Below are positions 35,900 to 45,303 of a stretch of 64,000 bases of DNA, piece by piece. The notes beneath the pieces are model-generated. The model made no database searches. It was not told where the DNA came from and was given only the letters and a program-made list of their open reading frames with translations. Origin of the DNA: Pseudomonas sp. Tri1 (GTDB lineage Bacteria; Pseudomonadota; Gammaproteobacteria; Pseudomonadales; Pseudomonadaceae); assembly GCF_017968885.1 (NCBI RefSeq), contig NZ_CP072913.1:3332001-3396000 (forward strand), written 5' to 3'. Within the stretch, counting starts at the first letter, position 1. Every line of letters starts with the position of its first letter. The position numbers were made by a program, and so were the translations under genes.

Positions 35900-38514
35900 G
35901 TAGCAAGACCCTTGATGATTACAACCGCATGCGCGATTTCGCCGCCACGCCGGAACCAGCGGGCAAGCGCGCGGGCAAATCGGCGAAAAGCGCCCACGCC
36001 CTGCAGTTCTGCATCCAGAAGCACGATGCCTCGCGGCTGCACTACGATTTCCGCCTGGAGCTGGACGGCGCGTTGAAGAGCTGGGCGGTGCCCAAGGGGC
36101 CGTCGCTGGATCCCAAGGTCAAGCGCTTGGCGGTACATGTCGAGGACCACCCGCTGGATTACGCGACGTTTGAAGGCAGCATCCCCGAAGGCCATTACGG
36201 CGCCGGCGAGGTCATTGTCTGGGACCGGGGCGTGTGGATTCCCCAGGGTGATGCCCATCAGGACTATGAAAAAGGCCGGCTCAAGTTCGAGCTGCAAGGC
36301 GAAAAGCTCAGCGGCCTATGGAACCTGGTGCGCACCCACATGCCCGGCAAGCAGGAGCAATGGTTCCTGATCAAGCATCAGGATGAAGCGGCTCGGCCCG
36401 AGAGCGAATATGACGTGGTGCAGGCTGAGCCGGACAGCGTGCTCAGCGATCGCTCGATCGTGCCCAAGCATCGAGGCAAGGCCGCCCCAGCCAAGCCCGT
36501 GAAGCCGCCCGAAAAAGCCCCTCGACCCAAGTCGACGAAAAGGACCGCGAAAACTACCCTCAGCGGCGCAACGGCCGGGCCGATGCCTGAGACGCTTAAA
36601 CCGGAGCTCGCCACGCTGGTCGAACGGGCACCCGACGGCGAATGGCTTTACGAGATCAAGTTCGACGGTTACCGAATCATGGCCCGTATCGAAAACGGCG
36701 ATGTGCGCCTGATCACCCGTAACGGCCATGACTGGACCCATAAATTGCCCAAGCAAGCCAAGGCCCTGGCCGGGTTGGGGCTGGAATCGGCTTGGCTCGA
36801 CGGTGAAATGGTGGTGGCCAACGAACAGGGCGTGCCGGATTTCCAGGCCTTGCAAAATGCCTTCGAGGCCGGCAGCAGTGGCAAGATCGCGTATTACTTG
36901 TTCGACCTGCCGTACCTCAACGGCATGGATCTGCGCAAAGTGGCCGTTGAGCAACGCCGGGCCGCATTGGCAGCAGTGCTGGAACGTAACAAAGACCCTC
37001 TGCTGCGGTTTTCCGATGCCTTCGAAGAAACCCCCGAGGCACTGCTCAACAGCGCTTGCCAGATGCAGATGGAAGGGCTGATCGGCAAACGGCTGGGCAG
37101 CGCCTATGTTTCCCGGCGCAGCAATGACTGGATCAAACTCAAGTGCAAGAACCGCCAGGAGTTCGTGGTGGTCGGCTTCAGCGATCCAAAGGGTGCCCGT
37201 AACGCCTTCGGCGCCTTGCTACTGGGGCTGCATGATGCCGACAGTGGTGAGTTGCGTTACGCCGGCAAGGTCGGCACCGGGTTCAACGAAACCACCCTCA
37301 AAAGCATCTACCAACAGTTGTTGCCCTTGGAGACGAAAAAGGCCGCCGTGGTCAACCCGCCCACCGGCTACGAAGCCAAAGGCGTGCACTGGCTCGAACC
37401 GACCTTGTTGGCCGAAGTGGCGTTTGCCGAGATGACCAAGGAAGGTTCGGTGCGCCATGCGGTGTTCCATGGACTGCGCAATGACAAACCGGCCAAGGAG
37501 ATTACTCAGGAGCTGGCGAAACCGGTGAAAAAGCCCTCCACCCAAAAGAAAACCTCCGCTCAAGCGCCATCGAGCACATCCAAGGCGAACGCCAGACACA
37601 AAGCCAGCGAAGTGCCGGCCATGGACGGCAAAGTTCGCATCACCCATCCGGATCGCGTCATCGACGCCAGCAGTGGCACCACCAAACTGCAACTGGCTGA
37701 GTATTACGCCAGCGTTGCCGAGTTCATCCTCCCTGAGCTGGCGGACCGCCCAGTGGCGCTGGTCAGGGCACCGGACGGCATCGCGGGTGAGCTGTTTTTC
37801 CAGAAGAATGCCGAGCACTTGGCAATTACTGGCATTACCAGCCTGGACAAAGCACTAACAGGGCAGCCAGTGATGATCATCAATAACGCCGAGGCCTTGA
37901 TTGGCGCGGTGCAGATGAGCACGGTGGAGCTGCACACCTGGAACGCCACGACGGTGAACCTGGACAAGCCCGACCGCTTTGTCCTCGACCTTGACCCGGA
38001 CCCGGCATTGCCTTGGAAAAGCATGGTGGAGGCCACCCAACTGACGTTATCGGTACTCGATGAGCTGGGGCTCAAGGCGTTTCTCAAGACCAGCGGCGGC
38101 AAGGGCATTCATGTGGTGGTGCCGCTGACGCGAAAACTGGGTTGGGATGAGGTCAAGGGGTTCAGCCATGCGATCGTCAGCCACATGGCCAAGCTGCTAC
38201 CGGACCGTTTCTCGGCCGTGTCCGGGCCAAAAAACCGGGTAGGGCGGATCTTCATCGATTACCTGCGCAACGGTCTGGGCGCCACCACTATCTGCGCCTA
38301 TGCCGCCCGCACCCGGGAGGGATTGCCGGTGTCGGTACCGATCTTTCGCGAAGAGGTCGCCGAGCTCAAGGGGGCGAATCTATGGAATGTGCACAACGTG
38401 CATGAGCGTCTGGCGCAAGTCGGTCACGAGCCTTGGGCCGACCTCAAGAAAACCCGCCAAAGCATCACCGCCGACATGCGCCGGCGCATTGGTATGAAGA
38501 AGGCTGACAAGTAG
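35896..38514 (+). CDS. ligD: Multifunctional DNA ligase D
   Basis: An 872-residue non-homologous end-joining enzyme. Domains in order: 3'-phosphoesterase (about 30-190; HDASRLHYDFRLELDG and GSIPEGHYGAG), ATP-dependent ligase (about 225-540; adenylation lysine K255 in YEIKFDGYR), and a primase-polymerase domain (about 575-860; metal aspartates D698 and D700 in DLDPDP). This order is the usual Pseudomonas one. The partner Ku is not encoded in the window. The 4-nt overlap with the ligase-family gene upstream suggests co-transcription, although the functions seem unrelated. Confidence 0.97.
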   Translation: MSSKTLDDYNRMRDFAATPEPAGKRAGKSAKSAHALQFCIQKHDASRLHYDFRLELDGALKSWAVPKGPSLDPKVKRLAVHVEDHPLDYATFEGSIPEGHYGAGEVIVWDRGVWIPQGDAHQDYEKGRLKFELQGEKLSGLWNLVRTHMPGKQEQWFLIKHQDEAARPESEYDVVQAEPDSVLSDRSIVPKHRGKAAPAKPVKPPEKAPRPKSTKRTAKTTLSGATAGPMPETLKPELATLVERAPDGEWLYEIKFDGYRIMARIENGDVRLITRNGHDWTHKLPKQAKALAGLGLESAWLDGEMVVANEQGVPDFQALQNAFEAGSSGKIAYYLFDLPYLNGMDLRKVAVEQRRAALAAVLERNKDPLLRFSDAFEETPEALLNSACQMQMEGLIGKRLGSAYVSRRSNDWIKLKCKNRQEFVVVGFSDPKGARNAFGALLLGLHDADSGELRYAGKVGTGFNETTLKSIYQQLLPLETKKAAVVNPPTGYEAKGVHWLEPTLLAEVAFAEMTKEGSVRHAVFHGLRNDKPAKEITQELAKPVKKPSTQKKTSAQAPSSTSKANARHKASEVPAMDGKVRITHPDRVIDASSGTTKLQLAEYYASVAEFILPELADRPVALVRAPDGIAGELFFQKNAEHLAITGITSLDKALTGQPVMIINNAEALIGAVQMSTVELHTWNATTVNLDKPDRFVLDLDPDPALPWKSMVEATQLTLSVLDELGLKAFLKTSGGKGIHVVVPLTRKLGWDEVKGFSHAIVSHMAKLLPDRFSAVSGPKNRVGRIFIDYLRNGLGATTICAYAARTREGLPVSVPIFREEVAELKGANLWNVHNVHERLAQVGHEPWADLKKTRQSITADMRRRIGMKKADK

Positions 38515-38532
38515 GGCTGGCAGGGCACCCCA

Positions 38533-38558
38533 TGGCGAAGGAGCAAGCTCCCTCGCCA
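38533..38558. repeat. REP-like palindrome
   Basis: TGGCGAAGGAGC and GCTCCCTCGCCA around AA, one mismatch, in the gap between the convergent ligD and Yip1 genes. The A-run on its right is on the wrong side to act as a terminator for either gene. Confidence 0.6.
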
Positions 38559-38600
38559 AAAAAACATTCAGGTATTTCATCCGGATGCCTGGCGTGTCTG

Positions 38601-39212
38601 TCAGCTCGCTGGAAAACGCAGATATTCCGGCTGCAACACGTTAAACCACAGCAGGATCATCTCCACCAGGATAGTGACCAGCACCAACAACCCGACGCCC
38701 CAGACGCTGGCCGAGTACAGCAGGCCTTGTTCCTTCTTGAGACTCATGAACTTGGGCAGCCCGACAAACAGCAAAAACGTCGAATAAGCCGAGGCCAGTG
38801 CCAATACGGCGACCGCCAGCCAACGGTTAGGGTAGAGCCCGAAGATCCCGGCCAGAAAGTAAGGCGTGGCGGTATAGGCCGCGAAACCAATGCATTGGTT
38901 GACCGTTGGACGCACGTCGAAAGTGCGTGACATCCAGCGAATGAACAACCCCATGAGGGCCACGCCAGCGACGATGGTCAGGTACAGCAGCACGCACAAC
39001 TGCAGTGCGCTGGCGCTGCTGAGCCGTACCGTTTCGTTTTCGGCCAGGCTCCAGCCAGTCCAGGTGGTGCCAATGAACAGGCACACCGCAGGAATCAAGG
39101 CCAGTAACAGCAAATGCCCCAGATAATGCCGTGGGTGAGCCTGCTCTTGTTCGCGGATGTCCGCCCAGGCGAACTCGGGATGAGTGAACAGTTTGACGAA
39201 AGGTGCAGACAT
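38601..39212 (-). CDS. Yip1-family membrane protein
   Basis: A 203-residue inner-membrane protein with five hydrophobic helices (for example LLLLALIPAVCLFIGTTW and LCVLLYLTIVAGVALMGLFI) and a cytoplasmic N-terminus. This matches bacterial Yip1-domain proteins, whose role is not known. It is divergent from the CinA-type gene. Confidence 0.85.
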   Translation of the reverse strand: MSAPFVKLFTHPEFAWADIREQEQAHPRHYLGHLLLLALIPAVCLFIGTTWTGWSLAENETVRLSSASALQLCVLLYLTIVAGVALMGLFIRWMSRTFDVRPTVNQCIGFAAYTATPYFLAGIFGLYPNRWLAVAVLALASAYSTFLLFVGLPKFMSLKKEQGLLYSASVWGVGLLVLVTILVEMILLWFNVLQPEYLRFPAS

Positions 39213-39379
39213 GACGACCTCCTGATCAAGACAGCCTCCGCACGAGGCTCCTATGAATTTGAGGTACAGGAGCGGGGAGCGGTTTCATTTATTTGCCGTG
39301 TGCAGGCCATGGCGCGATAAAGGGAATGAATCACAGTGGCAAGGGTCAACCCATCAGCACCATGAAAGGACTGCTTGCC

Positions 39380-39880
39380 ATGACCGTTGCCCACTTCATT
39401 TGTGAGTATCTGCGTGAACATGAACTTCGCCTGACCACAGCCGAATCCTGCACCGCCGGCCAGATCGTCACGTTACTGGCCGAGGTGCCGGGCTGCGGTT
39501 CGCTGATCGAGAGCGGCTATGTGGTGTATTCCCCGGAGGCCAAACAACGGCTGCTTGGGGTCAGCCCGCGCACCATCGAGATGTTCAATCTCACCAGTCG
39601 CGAAGTGGCCGAAGAAATGGCTCTCGGCGCCTTGCACGACGCTAACGCCAACGCGGCGGTGGCCACCACCGGCATTCTCGGGCCGGACGACATGGATGGT
39701 ATCCCCGCCGGTACGGTGTGTTTTGCCTGGGCGTTCGATGTGAATGGCCAACGGGCACTGTTCAGTCGCCAGGAACGCTTTTTCGGCAGTCGCGGCCAGG
39801 TGCAGTTGTGGGCCGCTGAACACGCACTCGTTCAACTGCGCTATTTTCATCAACGGGCTTTGACCGGTGAACGCAGATAG
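39380..39880 (+). CDS. CinA C-terminal domain protein (nicotinamide-nucleotide amidase family)
   Basis: A 166-residue stand-alone CinA C-terminal domain. The TTAESCTAGQIVTLL motif near the N-terminus carries the catalytic serine and threonine region, and ATTGILGPDD is the second conserved segment. Active members deamidate NMN for NAD recycling, but the second motif departs from the usual (G)-I-A-GP form, so activity is not assured. ATG 39380 is chosen because AAAGGA lies 8-10 nt before it; ATG 39362 is an alternative. Confidence 0.85.
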   Translation: MTVAHFICEYLREHELRLTTAESCTAGQIVTLLAEVPGCGSLIESGYVVYSPEAKQRLLGVSPRTIEMFNLTSREVAEEMALGALHDANANAAVATTGILGPDDMDGIPAGTVCFAWAFDVNGQRALFSRQERFFGSRGQVQLWAAEHALVQLRYFHQRALTGERR

Positions 39881-39983
39881 GGCGGGCCGAGCAGGTTTGT
39901 GATTACGAGCGCAACGGGAAGATTGGGTGATTGCCAAGGCGCCGTCCTGAGCAACCGCACCGTCGAAATACGAGGAGCACGAC

Positions 39984-40388
39984 ATGTTCAGCCACATACA
40001 GATCGGCGCGCGCGATTTGCCGAAAATGGTCGCCTTCTATGATGCCGTTCTCGGTTGCCTGGGGTTGGTGCGCATGGCGAGCGAAAACGACTCGGGGCCA
40101 CCTGGGGAGGGCTGGCATCAACCTGGGAAGCCGTGGCCACAGGTCTTCGTGCAACTGCCGTTCAACGGCCTGCCCGCCACGTGGGGCAATGGCATGCAAG
40201 TGAGTTTCGCCGCAGATTCTCCGGAAACCGTGCACGCCGCCTGGGAACAGGCCATTGCCCTGGGCGGCTTCGACGAAGGTGCTCCGGGCCCCAGGCCACA
40301 TTATTCGCCTGGGTACTTCGGGGCGTATTGCCGGGATCCGGAGGGGAACAAGTTGTGCTTTGTGTATACGCCAGAGATGCACGGGTAA
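39984..40388 (+). CDS. VOC-family (glyoxalase/dioxygenase fold) protein
   Basis: A 134-residue protein with two beta-alpha-beta-beta-beta modules. The first ends near FVQLPF, and the second shows FGAYCRDPEGNKLCFVY, the family's metal-site strand. Likely metal ligands are H4 and the second-module acidic residue. Stand-alone members include glyoxalase-like and resistance proteins; the substrate is unknown. GAGGAG precedes the start. Confidence 0.88.
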   Translation: MFSHIQIGARDLPKMVAFYDAVLGCLGLVRMASENDSGPPGEGWHQPGKPWPQVFVQLPFNGLPATWGNGMQVSFAADSPETVHAAWEQAIALGGFDEGAPGPRPHYSPGYFGAYCRDPEGNKLCFVYTPEMHG

Positions 40389-40403
40389 GACGCTGAGCCA
40401 ATT

Positions 40404-40431
40404 GTGGCGAGGGAGCTGGCTCCCACGCCAC
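40404..40431. repeat. REP-like palindrome
   Basis: GTGGCGAGGGAGC and GCTCCCACGCCAC with TG between and one mismatch, in the gap between the convergent VOC and PatB-type genes. Confidence 0.65.
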
Positions 40432-40453
40432 AGGAACCCCCTGGTCTGTGCAA

Positions 40454-41602
40454 TCAGCCCCTGGCTTTCAAACTCCGCTCCATCCGCGCAATCCCTTCCT
40501 CCAGCAGCGCCCGCGGGCAGCCGAAGTTCAGGCGTACGAACTGCCCGGCATCGTCACCGAAATCCAGCCCGGCGCTCAGGCCGACCTTGGCATCCTTGAG
40601 GAAGAACCCGTGCGGGTCGTCCAGCCCTAACCCGGAGCAATCCAGCCAGGCCAGGTAAGTGCCCTGGGGCACCGTCATGGTGATGCCCGGCAGGCGAGTG
40701 TCAACTGCTTCGACCAGGTAATCGCGGTTGGCTTGCAAGTACACCTTCAGGCCGTCGAGCCACGGACCGGCTTCGCTGTAGGCCGCGCGGGTGGCTTCAA
40801 GGCCCAGGGCATTGACGCTGTCGACCATGCCGGCCCGGGCGCTGTTGACTCGCTCGCGGACCTTGGCGTTCTGGATGATGGCGAACGAGGTTTTCAAGCC
40901 GGCGATGTTGTAGGCCTTGCTGGCGGACATCAGGGTGATGGTGCGCTCGGCAATTTCCGCGCTGAGGGACGCGGTGGGGATGTGCACTCGACCGTCGAAA
41001 CACAGTTCGGCATGGATCTCATCGGAGATGATCCAGGCGTCCTGCTCCAGGCAAATGTCTGCTACGGCCTTGAGTTCTTCCCGGTCAAACACCTTGCCCA
41101 GCGGGTTGTGAGGATTGCTCAGCAACAGCGCGCCACCACCCTGCAACGCCTCGCGCAACGCGGCCAGCGGCGTATGAAACTCGCCATCGACCGGGTCGAA
41201 CGGTAGTTCCACCTTGTTCAGTTGCCAGTGACCCGGGGCGTTGCGCAGCGGCGGGTAGTTGGGCACCTGTACCACGACATTCTGCTGCGGTTCTACCAGC
41301 GCGTGCAGCGCCATGTTGAAACCCGGCTCGACGCCGGGCAGAAACACAATCTGCTGGGGCTCGACGCGCCAGGCGTACTTGTTCCACAGATCCGCGACGA
41401 TGGCCGCACGCAGGTTGTCCTGGGCCACGCTGTAGCCCAGCATCGGGTGTTCCAGACGTTTGTGCAGTGCATCGATGATCACCGGCGGAGCAGGGAAGTC
41501 CATATCGGCCACCCACATCGGCAACACATCGGCCGGGTAACGGCTCCATTTAGTGCTGCCGGTACCGTGGCGCTCGAACACCGTATCGAAATCGAAAGTC
41601 AT
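40454..41602 (-). CDS. MalY/PatB-type aminotransferase (cystathionine beta-lyase)
   Basis: A 382-residue fold-type I PLP enzyme. The PLP lysine is about K229 in SASKAYNIAGLK, and the ISDEIHAEL motif holds the PLP aspartate. MalY/PatB enzymes cleave C-S bonds in cystathionine and other cysteine conjugates, releasing a thiol, pyruvate and ammonia. The start at 41602 is supported by the family N-terminus (FDTVFERHGTGSTKW). It is divergent from the chemoreceptor gene. Confidence 0.92.
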   Translation of the reverse strand: MTFDFDTVFERHGTGSTKWSRYPADVLPMWVADMDFPAPPVIIDALHKRLEHPMLGYSVAQDNLRAAIVADLWNKYAWRVEPQQIVFLPGVEPGFNMALHALVEPQQNVVVQVPNYPPLRNAPGHWQLNKVELPFDPVDGEFHTPLAALREALQGGGALLLSNPHNPLGKVFDREELKAVADICLEQDAWIISDEIHAELCFDGRVHIPTASLSAEIAERTITLMSASKAYNIAGLKTSFAIIQNAKVRERVNSARAGMVDSVNALGLEATRAAYSEAGPWLDGLKVYLQANRDYLVEAVDTRLPGITMTVPQGTYLAWLDCSGLGLDDPHGFFLKDAKVGLSAGLDFGDDAGQFVRLNFGCPRALLEEGIARMERSLKARG

Positions 41603-41786
41603 GGGGGTTCCATCAGTTCGGGAGTTGAGATGGCGGACATCATAAAGCAAAGGTCGCGGATAAAAGGTTAGTGGCGCAATGCCACCAATTGATGGTAATC
41701 AGTTACAGTTCCATTGCGAGATGCCGATAAGGCCTGAAACCGGCATTGGTAACGGACCCTCCAAGTATCCGAAAAGGACAGCCCCC

Positions 41787-43298
41787 ATGACCTCGCCCGT
41801 GCGCTTCAACGATCATTACCGCAAAGCCGATCGCATTATGCTGGGGCTGCTCTGGCTGACGTTGCTGTATTCCGTGTGCCTGGCGTTCATGCATTCGACG
41901 TTCACCCAGGCGTTGCTGGTGGGGGCGAGCACCTGCGTGCTGACCACCGCCCTTTATCGCGGCTTGGGCGGCAGCCGTGCCATGCGCTGCATCATCGCCG
42001 TGGCGCTGATGGTCATGGCAGCGCTACACATCAACCAGACCCATGGCGTGATCGAGTTCCACTTCGGGATTTTCGTGCTGTTGGCGGTGCTGACGTTCTA
42101 CCGGGACTGGCTGCCGATTGTCGTGGCCGCCGCCACCATTGCCGTCCACCACCTGGGTTTCCACTGGCTTCAGCATCAGGGCTATCCGGTGTTCGTCATG
42201 GATGCCCATGGCGGCTGGAACATGGTCTTGCTTCACGCGTTCTACGTGGTGGTGGAAAGCGTGATCCTGATTTACCTGGCGAACCAGAGCCTGGCCGACG
42301 CCACGGACAACCAGGAGGTGCTCGACAAGGTGCTGGCAGCCGCGACGAAGTTGAGTAGCAACGCCGATGCCCAGCGCAGCCAGGGTGTCAAAGTCTCCTC
42401 GGCGGAGCGTTTCGATCATTTCCTGGAGCAGGTGACCAACCTGGTGGACGGCGTGGTGCGCGATACCCGAAACCTTTCGGACCTTGGCCATGACCTGTCC
42501 CAGGTCGGCCTGACCCTGGAAAACGGCGCTCGTCACCAGTTGGACGAAGTGGCGCAGATGAGCGGTGCGATCAGCCATTTGATCCAGGCCATGGAAAACA
42601 TCGCTGGCCACGTCGATCAGACGCTGCAACGCGCCGGACAGGCCAACGAGCAGGTCAACCGAGGGCGTAGCACCGTTGACCAGACCCGCGAAGAAATCGT
42701 CGAACTGGCCGGGCGTATCAATCTGACTAATGAAACCGTGCAGGTCCTGGCCGAACAGGCGCAACAGATCGGTCAGGTGCTGGATGTGATCAATGGCATC
42801 GCCGAACAAACCAACCTGTTGGCCCTCAACGCGGCCATCGAAGCCGCCCGGGCCGGCGAGCAGGGGCGCGGTTTCGCCGTGGTGGCGGACGAAGTCCGGA
42901 CCCTGTCCCAAAAGACATCGACCTCCACTACGGAAATCCAGCAGATCATCGCCAAGCTGCAACAGGGCAGTCGCCAAGCCGCTGTCGCCATGCAAGACAG
43001 CCGCGACGGAGTGCAACGCTGCGTAACCGCCAGCCAACTCGCCTCACAACTGCTGCACGCCGTGGTGGAAGACATTGCGGTGATCAACCACTTCAACGAC
43101 CTGATCGCCAGCACCACCCAGGAACAGTCCAAGGCGTCGATGGGTATCAATGAGCGGTTGCAGACCGTCCAGGCCGTGGCTGAGCGCAATGCCGACAACA
43201 TTGGCATCCTGACTCGCAGCAGCCAGTGCTTGCCGCCGTTGGCGCAGCGGTTGGCGGTGTTGGGGCAGGCGTTTCATGGCAAGGGCGGGGCGGCCTGA
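41787..43298 (+). CDS. Methyl-accepting chemotaxis protein with multi-TM sensor
   Basis: A 503-residue chemoreceptor. The N-terminus has about six membrane helices and almost no periplasmic loop, so it senses through the membrane or from inside. No clear HAMP domain is present. The signalling domain is from about 230 to the end, with the conserved hairpin tip [20 protein letters not shown] and [23 protein letters not shown] precedes the start. Ligand unknown. Confidence 0.92.
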   Translation: MTSPVRFNDHYRKADRIMLGLLWLTLLYSVCLAFMHSTFTQALLVGASTCVLTTALYRGLGGSRAMRCIIAVALMVMAALHINQTHGVIEFHFGIFVLLAVLTFYRDWLPIVVAAATIAVHHLGFHWLQHQGYPVFVMDAHGGWNMVLLHAFYVVVESVILIYLANQSLADATDNQEVLDKVLAAATKLSSNADAQRSQGVKVSSAERFDHFLEQVTNLVDGVVRDTRNLSDLGHDLSQVGLTLENGARHQLDEVAQMSGAISHLIQAMENIAGHVDQTLQRAGQANEQVNRGRSTVDQTREEIVELAGRINLTNETVQVLAEQAQQIGQVLDVINGIAEQTNLLALNAAIEAARAGEQGRGFAVVADEVRTLSQKTSTSTTEIQQIIAKLQQGSRQAAVAMQDSRDGVQRCVTASQLASQLLHAVVEDIAVINHFNDLIASTTQEQSKASMGINERLQTVQAVAERNADNIGILTRSSQCLPPLAQRLAVLGQAFHGKGGAA

Positions 43299-43676
43299 GC
43301 CGAGCACGGCCCTCACACCGGTTCTCGGGTGTAGGTCGGGCGGTCATCACAAATCCTCTGTGGGAGCGAGCTTGCTCGCGATAGCGGAGAGTCAGCCAGC
43401 ATCCATGTTGAATGTGCCGTCGTCATCGCGAGCAAGCTCGCTCCCACACCGGTTCTCGGGTGTACGCAGGTCGGGCGGTCATCACAAATCTCCTGTGGGA
43501 GCGAGCTTGCTCGCGATAAATGTATCTCTTTGTATCCAGCCTCCCTGTCGATACGGACTGTTTCTTTCAGGCCCGTCCGTGACACATCCGGGATACCTGG
43601 CCGGCGTCAAATGGGCTCCATCGAGATAGCACAAACCGTCTCAGGGGCTCACCACCGCTAGCAAGGGAGATTCACC
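43299..43676. repeat. REP cluster with a direct duplication
   Basis: A 378-nt gene-free region filled by three REP units: 43359-43383, 43424-43448 (inverted) and 43494-43518. A longer stretch that contains the first REP, 43314-43383, is repeated directly at 43445-43518 with a 4-nt insertion and a few substitutions (shared text includes GGTCGGGCGGTCATCACAAA). The rest, 43519-43676, leads into the epoxide hydrolase gene; AAGGGAG at 43663-43669 is its ribosome-binding site. Confidence 0.85.
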
Positions 43677-44753
43677 ATGGACACGACTCTGTTGAACCAC
43701 ACATCCACCGCACGGCCTCGGCGCCTGTTCGGTCCATCCATCCTGATGTTCGCCATGATGCAACTGGGCGCCTTGGGCTTTGCCTCATCACAGGCGAGCG
43801 CCGCGGATGTACCTGCCAGCACCATCGCCTCCATCACGCCGGGCAGCCACACGTCTTTCGGCCCGTTGAAACACGTCAAGGCTGGCCTGCTGGACGTTTC
43901 CTATGCCGAGGTCGGTCCTGCCGATGGGCCGGTGGTCATCCTGCTGCACGGTTGGCCCTATGACATTCACAGCTACGCCGACGTAGCGCCGGCACTGGCC
44001 GAGAAGGGCTATCGCGTGCTGATTCCCTATGCCCGGGGTTATGGCGATACGCGCTTCCTGTCGGCCAAGACCCTGCGCAATGGCCAGCCTGCTGCGCTGG
44101 CAAGCGATCTGATCGACTTCATGGACGCGCTGAAGATCAAGCAGGCCGTGCTCGGTGGTTACGACTGGGGCGCCCGCACCGCCGATATCGTCGCGGCCCT
44201 GTGGCCGGAGCGGGTCAAAGCCCTGGTGGCGGTGAGTGGCTACCTGATCGGCAGCCAGGAAGCCGGCAAGACGCCGCTGCCGCCGGCCGCCGAGTTGCAG
44301 TGGTGGTATCAGTTCTACTTTGCGACGGAGCGTGGCCGCCTCGGTTATGAGAAAAACACCCACGACTTCGCCAAGCTGATCTGGAAACTGGCGTCGCCGA
44401 AGTGGAACTTTGACGACGCGACGTATGACCGAAGCGCCGCTGCTTTGCAGAACCCCGATCATGTTGCCGTCTCGATCTTCAACTATCGCTGGCGCCTGGG
44501 CCTGGTCAAGGGCGAGGCCAAGTACGACAAGTTGGAGAAGAAACTCGCGACCTTTCCGTCCATCAGCGTGCCGACCATCACCCTCGAGGGCGACGCCAAC
44601 GGCGCACCGCACCCTCCGGCCGAGGCCTATGCCAAGCGTTTCACCGGCCAATACCAACATCGCCTGATCGATGGCGGTATCGGCCACAACCTGCCGCAAG
44701 AGGCCCCGCAAGCGTTCGCCCAGGCCGTGATCGACGCCGATCACCTCCAATGA
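43677..44753 (+). CDS. Exported epoxide hydrolase-like alpha/beta hydrolase
   Basis: A 358-residue protein. A long N-terminal signal region (RRLFGPSILMFAMMQLGALG, ending near ASAAD) suggests export; the double arginine raises the possibility of Tat, but the motif is not canonical. The oxyanion motif is HGWPYDIHSY, the nucleophile is D163 in GGYDWGAR, and the late histidine is in IGHNLPQE. This is the epoxide hydrolase/haloalkane dehalogenase layout. A cytochrome P460 gene and a second exported hydrolase follow with short gaps, so the three look like an operon. Confidence 0.88.
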   Translation: MDTTLLNHTSTARPRRLFGPSILMFAMMQLGALGFASSQASAADVPASTIASITPGSHTSFGPLKHVKAGLLDVSYAEVGPADGPVVILLHGWPYDIHSYADVAPALAEKGYRVLIPYARGYGDTRFLSAKTLRNGQPAALASDLIDFMDALKIKQAVLGGYDWGARTADIVAALWPERVKALVAVSGYLIGSQEAGKTPLPPAAELQWWYQFYFATERGRLGYEKNTHDFAKLIWKLASPKWNFDDATYDRSAAALQNPDHVAVSIFNYRWRLGLVKGEAKYDKLEKKLATFPSISVPTITLEGDANGAPHPPAEAYAKRFTGQYQHRLIDGGIGHNLPQEAPQAFAQAVIDADHLQ

Positions 44754-44773
44754 CGCCAGCCGGGAGAGCAACG

Positions 44774-45280
44774 ATGAAACTCAAGCAACTGGCAGTGTCC
44801 GCTGCCATTGCGGTGGCCGCACTGACCGCGACCGGCATCGCCCTGGGCGACGCCGGCAGCGGCGAGGCGTCACCGATCTACGGCGTAAAGCTTCCCGATG
44901 GGTATCGCCAATGGGCGCTGATAGCTCCGGCCCAGGAGGCGGAGCCCCTGAACGAGCTGAGAGCGGTACTGGGTAATGACCTGGCGATCGAGGCTTATCA
45001 GGATTCAACACTGCCGTTCCCGGACGGCACGGTGCTGGTCAAGCTGGCGTGGAAACACGTCCAGTCGCCGGAGTTCGAGCCGGCTTCGATCCCCGGCGCG
45101 GCGACCACCGTGCAGGTCATGGTCAAGGACTCGAGCAAATATGCCGCCACCGGCGGCTGGGGTTTTGGCCGCTTTATCAACGGCAAACCCGCCGATGAGG
45201 CACAGCACCAGACATGCTTCGCCTGCCATCAGGCGCGCGTGCAGAACCACGACTTCGTCTTCACCCGATTCGCCCAATAG
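44774..45280 (+). CDS. Cytochrome P460-family haem protein
   Basis: A 168-residue periplasmic c-type cytochrome. A signal peptide ends near GIALG, and the haem motif is C148-FA-C151-H152. The preceding domain (LPDGYRQWALIAP, then VQVMVKDSSKYAATGGWGF) matches the P460 fold. P460 proteins carry a haem cross-linked to a lysine and oxidise hydroxylamine or nitric oxide; many relatives have uncertain function. GGGAGAG sets the start 20 nt after the hydrolase stop. Confidence 0.88.
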   Translation: MKLKQLAVSAAIAVAALTATGIALGDAGSGEASPIYGVKLPDGYRQWALIAPAQEAEPLNELRAVLGNDLAIEAYQDSTLPFPDGTVLVKLAWKHVQSPEFEPASIPGAATTVQVMVKDSSKYAATGGWGFGRFINGKPADEAQHQTCFACHQARVQNHDFVFTRFAQ

Positions 45281-45303
45281 CTCTGTCATCCAAGGAGTTC
45301 CCA

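Noticed and set aside
38533..38558. Rho-independent terminator after ligD
   Set aside because: The run of A on the right is not a T-run in the ligD direction, and on the other strand it precedes the hairpin; treated as a REP-like palindrome.
43299..43676. CRISPR-like repeats
   Set aside because: The repeats are REP palindromes in mixed orientation with unequal spacers and no cas genes; they recur singly elsewhere in the window.
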